64,000 bases of DNA from Paracoccus yeei ATCC BAA-599 (GTDB lineage: Bacteria > Pseudomonadota > Alphaproteobacteria > Rhodobacterales > Rhodobacteraceae), in the NCBI RefSeq assembly GCF_000622145.1, contig NZ_JHWH01000009.1, positions 87,683 to 151,682 on the forward strand, written 5' to 3'. The position numbers and the translations under genes are program-made. Below, piece by piece: positions 19,701-25,519 of this stretch. Position 1 is the stretch's first letter; every line of letters starts with the position of its first letter. The notes beneath the pieces are model-generated. The model was not told the origin of the DNA. It did no database searches and saw nothing but the letters and a program-made list of their open reading frames with translations.

Positions 19701-19990
19701 AGCAGGATCGAGCCCGCATAGATGAAATAGGCCCGGATCAGGGCAGCCTGGCCGCCAAGGTCATTGGGCCCAAGCTGGGTCAGGGCGCGCGACGGGGATT
19801 TCACCACCGTCTTGATGCGAAATCTTTGCCAGGCGAAAACCGCGATGAAAATGCAGCCAAAGGCAAAGGCGTACAAGAAGCCCGAGGCGAATTTGACGCC
19901 CATCATGGGGACCTGCACCACCTCTTCGGCGGAAAGCTGGTTGAAGGTCCACAGGGACGCGGGCACCTCGGCCGGCCATGGGTCTGCCAT
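16706..19990 (-). CDS. Polytopic membrane protein with a C-terminal periplasmic amino-acid-binding-type (SBP family 3) sensor domain
   Basis: I do not recognise this 1094-residue protein as a named family. Likely membrane segments lie near residues 34-54, 88-110, 136-155, 374-390, 408-432, 460-487, 503-525, 538-556 and 585-602. A long hydrophilic, helical stretch (160-370) sits between the early and late sets and is probably cytoplasmic. Residues 622-647 look like an internal signal peptide ending PARA. After it comes an SBP_bac_3-like domain. Lobe one is VRIGFRVDIAPFSY (652-665), GYLADMCFDIFDG and AGDVDLLCDAVTMRFSER. The returning part is VYLGDRELIVAKRDAW and FLSYEPYAFLVQRKKPALAA (about 969-1020). 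A roughly 200-residue helical, Cys-containing insertion separates the two lobes. GGAGG stands four bases before the ATG. The gene lies 37 bp upstream of the CHAT gene, so I infer a ligand sensor controlling that effector. Confidence 0.7.
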   Translation of the reverse strand: MADPWPAEVPASLWTFNQLSAEEVVQVPMMGVKFASGFLYAFAFGCIFIAVFAWQRFRIKTVVKSPSRALTQLGPNDLGGQAALIRAYFIYAGSILLLYVSLTFFGKLLVQMARLVPAIGIDAYADKLRFDSPQWPLMLAFGFAGLAQMLPPVAAIEGWLRLRAYRAVGIPVRLEQTMRNLIVTLERAGPKGDLEESPLGKALSCYRAQWDGIIKGHAWAGAWARRRASRAQDLVSLLSQLELLVSWSKSKRGSWPGHEVSQTVRDLEETYVRESGDLLNEFQQRMSEPPEIDDRRLSGTREARLDDYLNTTFSKAEGLRHDLVGILAIFLERDIDSPDRTDDFKDHSYTDPALHAILIKTARADSAGTGPESGLFAALIAVFVLCAAAAWRGLQDPVGQYVERTNLYGMLISALVETLRLASLTWLPLLAAFSLRQYLWDNGDWARARYSTKPDHYAGQILVCTSLGVATGVLGLVLVAALKAFFIATNREYFAELLAGGPAPFLLYYPTQAIILPALIPLAIYSADLSKTPHRRLIWGVVAALVIGTLWLAHATYWNGTVLIRDCVCATAILTEACVRRMDLISHLALMTLTFLAVGIFGDLPERRRANVRERDRTGTGVESAAGLALLAMLFPMLVLAPTPARAEPEPVRIGFRVDIAPFSYRNEASGPRQFHGYLADMCFDIFDGYPAYKVEAVPVGAKDRFDMFNAGDVDLLCDAVTMRFSERDRSEKGIYSPIVFVSGVSYLETGNRNVGAVALGFVLNATARDVALKTCHVDQFRVFMPDTRALLVERCNLRWQAALLAQRLLNEPSIVQSPASQIAVTQVDPRRRASFDAVMESWRRLHEDWETLHQRAENLNTMVQDQNITRLSTATTALIETVLSDGDGIQTCLDSLGRNAAVCAEASKALSDPRCGGIADKNASAKAPADANIPFEQRIWDDYSFCPMSDHGALIKWFCTSGKDLRRVYLGDRELIVAKRDAWARDIGSCPVQRAEGAEFLSYEPYAFLVQRKKPALAAFVQQRVYELFSNRAQMIARFNASFSRKDASGTGQPDVRMSVPLAYLFLLNAVENDTLFLPNADLSPEAAAGNHP

Positions 19991-20020
19991 GGGGCCTCCG
20001 AATACCGATTAACAAATACG

Positions 20021-20055
20021 GAAAACCGGGCGCCGGCCCCAGGGGTCGGCGCCGG
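20021..20055 (-). terminator. Terminator/attenuator-like hairpin between the 35-residue peptide gene and the receptor gene
   Basis: Read on the minus strand, the stem GGCGCCG at 20053-20047 pairs perfectly with CGGCGCC at 20035-20029 around an 11-base loop (ACCCCTGGGGC). A GG and a TTTT run at 20025-20022 follow. It begins seven bases after the stop of the small peptide gene and ends about 30 bases before the receptor start. It may therefore separate a highly expressed short transcript from weaker read-through into the receptor-CHAT operon. Confidence 0.6.
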
Positions 20056-20061
20056 AGTCGT

Positions 20062-20169
20062 TCAGCAGCGTTGGACGTTGGGATTGCAAGGTCCGGCGTG
20101 GGCCGGGCCGCTGTCCAGGGCACCAATCAGGGAAAAGGTCAACGTCAGGAAAAGAACCAGGGGTTTCAT
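20062..20169 (-). CDS. 35-residue exported peptide with two cysteines
   Basis: The reading frame encodes only 35 residues but is well supported. A perfect Shine-Dalgarno AGGAGG stands five bases before the ATG at 20169. A charged start (MKPLVLFLTLTF) and a hydrophobic core form a signal peptide, and a signal peptidase I-like site (PAHA before GPC) leaves the ten-residue product GPCNPNVQRC. The two cysteines could close a disulfide loop in the periplasm. A candidate promoter lies upstream and a hairpin terminator directly downstream. It precedes the sensor/CHAT operon on the same strand. I do not recognise the family; small exported peptides of this kind are easily missed. A role as a ligand or partner for the downstream periplasmic sensor is speculation; it could equally be unrelated. 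Confidence 0.6.
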   Translation of the reverse strand: MKPLVLFLTLTFSLIGALDSGPAHAGPCNPNVQRC

Positions 20170-20192
20170 TCGCACCTCCTAACAACCCCACC

Positions 20193-20221
20193 AGCATAGC
20201 ACGAAAAACCGTTGCTGAAAA
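20193..20221 (-). promoter_or_regulatory. Candidate promoter for the exported peptide and the sensor/CHAT operon
   Basis: On the minus strand a -35-like TTTTCA (20221-20216) is followed after 17 bases by a -10-like TATGCT (20198-20193). Each matches the sigma-70 consensus at four of six positions, and the spacing is ideal. The Shine-Dalgarno and the start of the 35-residue peptide lie 20-30 bases further on. This is the only AT-richer patch in the gap before yihY. Confidence 0.4.
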
Positions 20222-20358
20222 CAGCGATGACGGGGGGCTGTTGCCGGTTTTCCCCGGCTCCACCGGATCTTGCGTGGTCCGGGGAACTTCCGGCGGTGGC
20301 GTGGACGTTGAATTCCGCGCGCCCCTTGCCCGGGCGGACCAGAAGCGGGGGACAGGCG

Positions 20359-21450
20359 ATGGCAACGACACGCACGGCGGGAACGCAATCGAAAGCCGGG
20401 GGCGGCAATGCCTGGCACCGGGATCTGGCCGGGTGGAAGGCGATCCTGTCGCGCCTGCGCGAGCAGATCTCGCAGGATCACATCGGGGTCGTGGCGGCGG
20501 GCATCGCCTTCTATACGCTGCTGTCGATCTTTCCGGCGATCGCGGCCTTCATCTCGGTCGCGGGGCTGATCCTGGACCCGGCCGAGGTCGCGGGCGAGGT
20601 GTCGGACCTGGTCGCCGTCCTGCCCGAAAGCGCCGGGGCGATCATCGGCGACCAGGTGACGAAGGTCGCGGGCGGCGAGAACACCGCGACCGGGTTCGTC
20701 GCGCTGGCGGGCTTTGCCATCGCCGTCTATGGCGCGATGAAAAGCATCCTGACCCTGATCGAGGGGCTCAACATCGCCTATGGCGAACAGGAAACCCGTG
20801 GCATCGTCCGGCTTTACGCGACGGCCTTCGCCCTGACGCTGGGGCTGATCGTGGGCATGGCGCTGGCCATCGGCGTGGTCGTGCTGCTGCCGGTCCTGCC
20901 GGCACTGGGCGACACGCAGGCGGCAGGTTCGGGTCTGCTGTGGCTGCGCTGGCCGATCCTGGCCGGGATCGCGGTGCTGGGATTTGCGCTGGTCTATCGG
21001 ATCGGGCCGGCCAAGCGCTCGGCCGGCTGGCGCTGGATCAGCCCGGGGGCGGTGCTGGGCACGGCACTGTGGATCGCGGGCACCGTGGGCTTTTCGCTTT
21101 ATGCGCGCTACTTCGGCAGCTACACGGAAACCTATGGCGCCTTGGGCGGCGTGGTCATCCTGCTGACCTGGCTGTGGGTTTCGGCCTATGCCATGCTGAT
21201 GGGGGCAGAGCTGAATTCCGAAATCGAGCGGCAGGATTCCGGCGCCGCCGGAGACGCGCACAGTTCGGTCTTTGATCAGGCCGCCCCCGCCTCCACGCCG
21301 CCGAAGGACCCCGCGCCGATGCCCGCCGCGCCTGCCCCTGCCCAGGCTGCCCAGCCGGCCGCGCCCGGTCACGGGCTGGTGCTGGTCGGCGCGCTGGCAC
21401 TGCTGCTGGTCGGGCGCCTGCGCCGCCCCGGTCCGCCGGAACGGCCCTGA
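20359..21450 (+). CDS. YihY/BrkB family inner-membrane protein with a Pro/Ala-rich tail
   Basis: The 363-residue protein matches the YihY/virulence factor BrkB family: DHIGVVAAGIAFYTLLSIFP, AGLILDPAEVAGEVSDLVAV, VYGAMKSILTLIEGLNIAYG, YATAFALTLGLIVGMALAIG and the late TYGALGGVVILLTWLWVSAY with LMGAELNSEIER. About six membrane spans are expected, and the family's molecular role is unsettled. After the core it carries an unusual extension: a Pro/Ala-rich linker (about residues 305-338), then GLVLVGALALLLVGRLRRP, a last hydrophobic helix with a basic end. I start at ATG 20359, just before the hydrophilic N-terminus and after GGGGGACAGGCG. An in-frame ATG at 20212 would cross the divergent promoter region. 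Confidence 0.88.
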   Translation: MATTRTAGTQSKAGGGNAWHRDLAGWKAILSRLREQISQDHIGVVAAGIAFYTLLSIFPAIAAFISVAGLILDPAEVAGEVSDLVAVLPESAGAIIGDQVTKVAGGENTATGFVALAGFAIAVYGAMKSILTLIEGLNIAYGEQETRGIVRLYATAFALTLGLIVGMALAIGVVVLLPVLPALGDTQAAGSGLLWLRWPILAGIAVLGFALVYRIGPAKRSAGWRWISPGAVLGTALWIAGTVGFSLYARYFGSYTETYGALGGVVILLTWLWVSAYAMLMGAELNSEIERQDSGAAGDAHSSVFDQAAPASTPPKDPAPMPAAPAPAQAAQPAAPGHGLVLVGALALLLVGRLRRPGPPERP

Positions 21451-21473
21451 GCCTGCTGTCGCGGGAACGCCAC

Positions 21474-21491
21474 CCCGGTAGGCCGGGTTTT
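21474..21491 (+). terminator. Short rho-independent terminator after yihY
   Basis: The stem CCCGG (21474-21478), the loop TAGG and CCGGG (21483-21487) are followed at once by TTTT. It lies 24 bases after the yihY stop and 32 bases before the next start. The five-base stem is short, so termination may be partial. Confidence 0.45.
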
Positions 21492-21522
21492 GCAGACACG
21501 ACGCCAACCGTTCGAGAGGATC

Positions 21523-21789
21523 ATGGACAAGCCCCCCGCGACCCCGCCCCTTCCCCCGCATGCAACCGAGGGCCAGCTGATCGCCTATGGCAAGCTGGTC
21601 GCCGCCCTGCCGGACCTGCTGGATGAGCAAAGCCTGCGCGCCGTCCTGGACTGGCTGGAGGACCGCAAGGTCTTTTCCGACGGGCAAGAGGACCCCGGCG
21701 CCGTCATGGATGACGGGCTTGCGACCGAATTGCGCATCGCCGAAACCTTTCGCCAGATTGCCGAGCGGCTTGAAGGCCGCGCGCCTTGA
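21523..21789 (+). CDS. Hypothetical protein, 88 residues
   Basis: I do not recognise this family. The predicted product is acidic and helical (EGQLIAYGKLVAALPDLLDE, LRAVLDWLEDRKVF, TELRIAETFRQIAERLEG), with no signal peptide or membrane span, so it is probably a small cytoplasmic protein. GAGAGGA stands just upstream of the ATG at 21523; an upstream in-frame ATG at 21490 has no ribosome site. It ends three bases before the stop of the converging topoisomerase gene. Codon use resembles its neighbours, which supports a real gene. Confidence 0.65.
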   Translation: MDKPPATPPLPPHATEGQLIAYGKLVAALPDLLDEQSLRAVLDWLEDRKVFSDGQEDPGAVMDDGLATELRIAETFRQIAERLEGRAP

Positions 21790-21792
21790 TCC

Positions 21793-22842
21793 TCAGCCCA
21801 TCTGATTGGTGAGGAACCCGAGCAGGCTGCGTTCGGAACTGCGCAGCTCGGCCAGATCGGGGCGGGGAAGGCTGCCAAGCAAGTCCACGCGCGCCTCGGG
21901 CGCCAGTTCGGCAAGACCCAGAACGGCGGGGTGGATATAGGATTTGCGGCAGATCAGCGGCGTGTTGAACAGCCGCTCGGCCGCTGCATCGGCCATCATG
22001 CGGATCGTCAGCTTCTGGTCGGGCGCAAGGCCGCTGGCCAGTTCGAAGGCCGCAAGCGTTCCCCCCCAGGTGCGGAAGGTCTTGGCGGTGAACCCCTGGC
22101 CGACCACATCGGCGACATAGTCGTTCACATCCTGCGAATGAAGGCGTCGAACCGCACCGCTGTCGTCGATATAGGTGAAGATGTTGCGCCCCGGCAGGTC
22201 GCCAATGTCCTGCAGGATCCGGTTCAGCCGCTTGTCCCGCAGCGTCTGGCGGCACAGCTTGCCGCCCTTGGCCCGGAACCGCAGTTGCAGGAAGCCATCC
22301 TCGCTAAGCCGCAGGTGCCGCGTCTGCAGGGTCGAGGCGCCGAAGGTCCGGTTCTGCGCCGTATAGGTTTCGTTGCCGACGCGCAGGCAGGTGCGGTCCA
22401 GCAGCAGGACCAGCGCCGCCAGGCTGAAGGCGCGGTCGCCGACCTCGCCCTGCAGGTCGCGCCGCAGGCGGCGGCGCAGTCCGGGCAGCGCCTGGCCGAA
22501 GGCGGCAAGCTGGGTATATTTCGTCTGCGACTGCGATGCCTGCCAGTCAGGGTGATAGCGGTATTGCTTGCGCCCGCGCGCATCGCGGCCGGTTGCCTGC
22601 AGATGGCCGTTCGGCAGCGGGCAGATCCAGACGTCGGTATAGGCGGGCGGGATCCCCAGGCTGCGCACCCGCGCCAGTTCGGCGCGATCCAGGGGCCGGC
22701 CGTCCGGCCCGCGATAGCTGAAGCCCTTGCCCGCGCGGCGCCGCGTGATGCCCGGCTCGCTGTCCGAGACATAAACCAGGGCACCCGCCGCAGGATCGTC
22801 TTTTTCGGGTTTGCCCATCATGTGCCGCATCTGCTGTCGCAT
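21793..22842 (-). CDS. DNA topoisomerase IB (poxvirus/eukaryote-like)
   Basis: The protein of about 349 residues matches bacterial type IB topoisomerases, which relax supercoils through a 3'-phosphotyrosine. The N-terminal region has GITRRRAGKGFSYRGPDGRP and IPPAYTDVWICPLPNGHLQA. The catalytic region has QYRYHPDWQASQSQTKY, LDRTCLRVGNETYT, FTAKTFRTWGGTLAAF and the active-site tyrosine in CRKSYIHPAVL. The Arg, Lys and His residues of the catalytic pentad appear in these motifs. The start is uncertain: four in-frame ATGs (22842, 22830, 22821, 22818) occur close together and none has a clear ribosome site. It diverges from the LacI gene and stands alone as a transcription unit. Confidence 0.88.
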   Translation of the reverse strand: MRQQMRHMMGKPEKDDPAAGALVYVSDSEPGITRRRAGKGFSYRGPDGRPLDRAELARVRSLGIPPAYTDVWICPLPNGHLQATGRDARGRKQYRYHPDWQASQSQTKYTQLAAFGQALPGLRRRLRRDLQGEVGDRAFSLAALVLLLDRTCLRVGNETYTAQNRTFGASTLQTRHLRLSEDGFLQLRFRAKGGKLCRQTLRDKRLNRILQDIGDLPGRNIFTYIDDSGAVRRLHSQDVNDYVADVVGQGFTAKTFRTWGGTLAAFELASGLAPDQKLTIRMMADAAAERLFNTPLICRKSYIHPAVLGLAELAPEARVDLLGSLPRPDLAELRSSERSLLGFLTNQMG

Positions 22843-22965
22843 CGAACGGCCAAGGCGGGGGGCGGGTTCCGTGGCCGCGTCAGGGCGGGGCGGGCCAATC
22901 GCTTCATGGCGCTGGCAGCGCCTGCGAAAGGCGCTAGAACAGGCCGGGACAGCGGGGGGAAACAG

Positions 22966-23967
22966 ATGGCAAGGCCCACCTTCGGCGACATCGCCCGCAA
23001 GGCCGGCGTCGGCACGGCGACGGTCGAGCGCGTGCTGAACGGGCGCGGCGGGGTGCGCCCCGAGACGATGGAAAAGGTCGTGCTGGCCGCCCGCGCCCTG
23101 GGCTATGCCCGCATCCTGCCCGAGGCGCATCGCGGCCTGATGCGGATCGAGGTCCTGATGGTGCGCCCCGAGACGACCTTCTATCGCAGGCTCTCGCGCG
23201 CCTTCGAGCGGATCGCGGCGACGCTTGACCCGCTGATCGTCGTCCACCGCAGCTTTGCCCCCGAGATGAACCCGCGCGAGGTGGCCGACCGCATCCTGTC
23301 GGCCGAGATGCGGCGGGCGGGGCTGATCCTGGCCGTGCCTGACCATCCGGTGGTGCGCGCGGCGGTCGAACAGGTCGCGGGCCAAGGCCTGCCCATCGTG
23401 CATGTGGTGACGCGCGCATCGGATCGGGTGGGCGAATTCGTGGGCATCGACAACCAGGCGGCGGGACGCACGGCGGGGCTGTTCCTGTCGCGCATGGCGC
23501 CACGCCGGGGCTCGGTCCTGGCGATCTGCCATCCGATCTATGGCGTCCATCGCGACCGCATCCGGGGGCTGTCGGACTATATGCAGGCCCATCCCTCGGG
23601 GCTGACGCTGGACCTGATCGGCTTTGGCGAGGATCGCGAGGATCTGTCCGCCGACATCCTGTATCGCGCCCTGCAGCGGATGCCGGACCTGGCGGGGCTC
23701 TATAACGCCGGCGGCGCCAATGCCGCGCTGATCGACGTGCTGCGCCGCCACCCGCGCGGGCGCGAGCTGTTCTTTGTCGGGCACGAGCTGACCGACTACA
23801 CCCGCGCCGCGCTGTCGGACGGGATCATGGACGTGGTGCTGGACCAGGCGCCCGAGGCGCAGGCCCGCCGCGCGCTGGACCTGATCCTGCGCCGCGCCGG
23901 CCTGACGCAGCTTGAACCCGACCAAAGCCCGATCCGGTTCGTCACCGTCACCGCCGAAAGCCTTTGA
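22966..23967 (+). CDS. LacI-family transcriptional regulator of the hydroxylase locus
   Basis: The 333-residue protein opens with a LacI-type DNA-binding domain (TFGDIARKAGVGTATVERVL, then RPETMEKVVLAARALGYAR), with the usual hinge position. A type I periplasmic-binding-like sensor domain follows: RIEVLMVRPETTFYRRLSRA, AVPDHPVVRAAVEQVAGQGL, VGIDNQAAGRTAGLFLSRM, LYNAGGANAALIDVL and LFFVGHELTDYTRAALSDG. The variant of the family with a modified N-terminal HTH (GVGTATVERVLNGRGGV) is often found beside inositol or sugar importers. GGGGGGAAACAG precedes the ATG. It stands immediately upstream of and parallel to the hydroxylase genes, and a palindrome follows its stop, so it probably represses that operon in answer to a sugar-like ligand. 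Confidence 0.88.
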   Translation: MARPTFGDIARKAGVGTATVERVLNGRGGVRPETMEKVVLAARALGYARILPEAHRGLMRIEVLMVRPETTFYRRLSRAFERIAATLDPLIVVHRSFAPEMNPREVADRILSAEMRRAGLILAVPDHPVVRAAVEQVAGQGLPIVHVVTRASDRVGEFVGIDNQAAGRTAGLFLSRMAPRRGSVLAICHPIYGVHRDRIRGLSDYMQAHPSGLTLDLIGFGEDREDLSADILYRALQRMPDLAGLYNAGGANAALIDVLRRHPRGRELFFVGHELTDYTRAALSDGIMDVVLDQAPEAQARRALDLILRRAGLTQLEPDQSPIRFVTVTAESL

Positions 23968-23981
23968 TCTGATCTGATCAA
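23964..23981. promoter_or_regulatory. Candidate operator for the LacI-family regulator
   Basis: TTGATC and GATCAA form a perfect 6-bp inverted repeat around six central bases, overlapping the end of the regulator gene and lying 88 bases before the hydroxylase start. GATCTGATCTGATCA also reads as a short direct repeat. LacI proteins bind palindromes of about this size, so it is a plausible operator. There is no second copy nearby to confirm it. Confidence 0.35.
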
Positions 23982-24068
23982 CGAACCTTTCGCCGCGTCC
24001 CTTCGCCGCTGCTACATCTTGCCGCAGAAGGACGGCCCCCGTCCCGCCACCCCCTTTCGGAGCGCGTC

Positions 24069-25103
24069 ATGGACGATCTGCAATTCGGCAAACGAAACAA
24101 GCGCGGCGACTGGACGCCGAACGATACCGTCCAGCCTGCCCCGATCTGGCACCTGCCCTTTGACCTGAAAGCCATCCTGCACTGGCTGCCGCATTACTTC
24201 TTTCCCTGGAACATCCTGTTCGCGCTTTCGGCCGTGGCCTATTGGGCTTGGGTGATCCCGCCGGTCGAAACGCTGCGAACCATCGGCTTCGGCTGGGTGC
24301 TTTGGCTTTACGCGGTGAACGCGGTCTGCGTGTTCCTGTTCTATGGCGCGTTCGAACTGCACCTTTACGTTCTGCGCCGCCAGGGCAACCGCTTCAAGTA
24401 CAACGCCAAGTTCCCGTCCGAGCAGAAAAGCAAGGCGTTCTGGTTCGAAAGCCAGGTGATCGACAGCATGCTGCGCACCTTCCTGTCCGGCGTCACGATC
24501 TGGACGGCGGTCGAGGCGGTGATGCTGTGGGCCTATGCCAACGGCTACGCCCCCTGGCTGTCGTTCGCCGAACGGCCCTGGACGCTGGCGCTGGTGGCCC
24601 TGGCCGTGCCGATCATCCACGAGGTGCATTTCTTCTGCGTGCACCGGCTGATCCACACGCCCTGGCTTTATAAATGGGTGCACTCGGTCCACCACAATTC
24701 GGTCAACCCGTCGCCCTGGTCGTCGCTGGCGATGCATCCGGTCGAACACCTGCTGTATTTCGGCACCGCCTTCTGGCACCTGATCCTGCCGTCGAACCCG
24801 ATCATCATGATCTATCAGATGAACTTCGCGGGCTTCGGCGCGATCCCCGGCCATGTCGGCTTCGACAAGATCGAGGTGGGCGAGGACAAGCTGGTCGATA
24901 GCCACGCCTATGCCCATTACCTGCACCACAAGTATTTCGAGGTGAACTACGGCGACGCCCTGATCCCCTTGGATAAATGGTTCGGCACCTGGCACGACGG
25001 CTCGGCCGAGGGCGAGGCCCGGATGCAGGCGCGTTACCGGAAACGCAAGGAAAAACTCGCGGCCCGTCAGGCCCGCACGGAAGCGAAAGGAGCCACCGAA
25101 TGA
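24069..25103 (+). CDS. Sterol desaturase/fatty acid hydroxylase-superfamily di-iron membrane hydroxylase
   Basis: The 344-residue membrane protein carries the histidine boxes of the fatty acid hydroxylase superfamily: HEVHFFCVHRLIH (184-196), HSVHHNS (205-211), HPVEH (223-227) and HAYAHYLHHKYF. The set is expected to bind two irons for an O2-dependent hydroxylation or desaturation. Membrane segments include WNILFALSAVAYWAWVI, GWVLWLYAVNAVCVFLFYGA, TIWTAVEAVMLWAYA and LALVALAVPII. Its stop overlaps the start of the Rieske ferredoxin (ATGA), and a ferredoxin reductase follows, so reducing power is supplied within the operon. Context with a sugar-type binding protein, a TIM-barrel isomerase and a LacI regulator suggests a small polar or polyol-like substrate, not a sterol. 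The substrate cannot be read from sequence. Confidence 0.85.
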   Translation: MDDLQFGKRNKRGDWTPNDTVQPAPIWHLPFDLKAILHWLPHYFFPWNILFALSAVAYWAWVIPPVETLRTIGFGWVLWLYAVNAVCVFLFYGAFELHLYVLRRQGNRFKYNAKFPSEQKSKAFWFESQVIDSMLRTFLSGVTIWTAVEAVMLWAYANGYAPWLSFAERPWTLALVALAVPIIHEVHFFCVHRLIHTPWLYKWVHSVHHNSVNPSPWSSLAMHPVEHLLYFGTAFWHLILPSNPIIMIYQMNFAGFGAIPGHVGFDKIEVGEDKLVDSHAYAHYLHHKYFEVNYGDALIPLDKWFGTWHDGSAEGEARMQARYRKRKEKLAARQARTEAKGATE

Positions 25104-25420
25104 CCGACACAATGACCTGGATCACCGCCGCCACGCTCGACGACATCGAACAGGAAGGCGCCATCCGTTTCGACCACGCCGGCCGCACCTACGCGATCTT
25201 TCGCGCGCCCGACGACAGCGTTTACTGCACCGCGGGCCTGTGCACGCACGAGGCGATCCACCTCGCCGACGGGCTGGTGATGGATTACGAGGTCGAATGC
25301 CCCAAGCACTCGGGCGCCTTCGACTATCGCACGGGCGAGGCGCTGCGCCTGCCGGCCTGCGCGAACCTCAAGACCTATCCGGTCCAGGTCGTGAATGGCG
25401 AGATCCGCGTGGCCCTTTAA
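25100..25420 (+). CDS. Rieske [2Fe-2S] ferredoxin
   Basis: The 106-residue soluble protein has a Rieske iron-sulfur fold with ligand pairs CTH (Cys48, His50) and CPKH (Cys67, His70), in LCTHEAIHLADG and VECPKHSGAFDYRTGEAL. The end KTYPVQVVNGEIRVAL is typical of the oxygenase-type (NirD/BphF-like) ferredoxins. Its start overlaps the hydroxylase stop by four bases, so the two are translationally coupled. I infer that it carries electrons from the FAD reductase at 26484-27680 to the di-iron hydroxylase. The protein is too short to be an oxygenase alpha subunit. Confidence 0.9.
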   Translation: MTDTMTWITAATLDDIEQEGAIRFDHAGRTYAIFRAPDDSVYCTAGLCTHEAIHLADGLVMDYEVECPKHSGAFDYRTGEALRLPACANLKTYPVQVVNGEIRVAL

Positions 25421-25432
25421 GGCGGGCCGCGC

Positions 25433-25460
25433 CACGAACCAAGGCCCGGCACGAACCAAG
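25433..25460. repeat. 11-bp direct repeat in the gap before the orphan binding-protein gene
   Basis: CACGAACCAAG occurs at 25433-25443 and again at 25450-25460, a 17-bp period, in the 99-bp gap between the Rieske gene and the binding-protein gene. It could be a regulator site on one and a half helix turns or a small duplication. No -35/-10 pair is evident around it. Confidence 0.5.
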
Positions 25461-25519
25461 CACTGTCACGGGCCCCGGCACGCACAGGGGTGAACCGGCA
25501 CCCCGACAGGGAGGATGGC

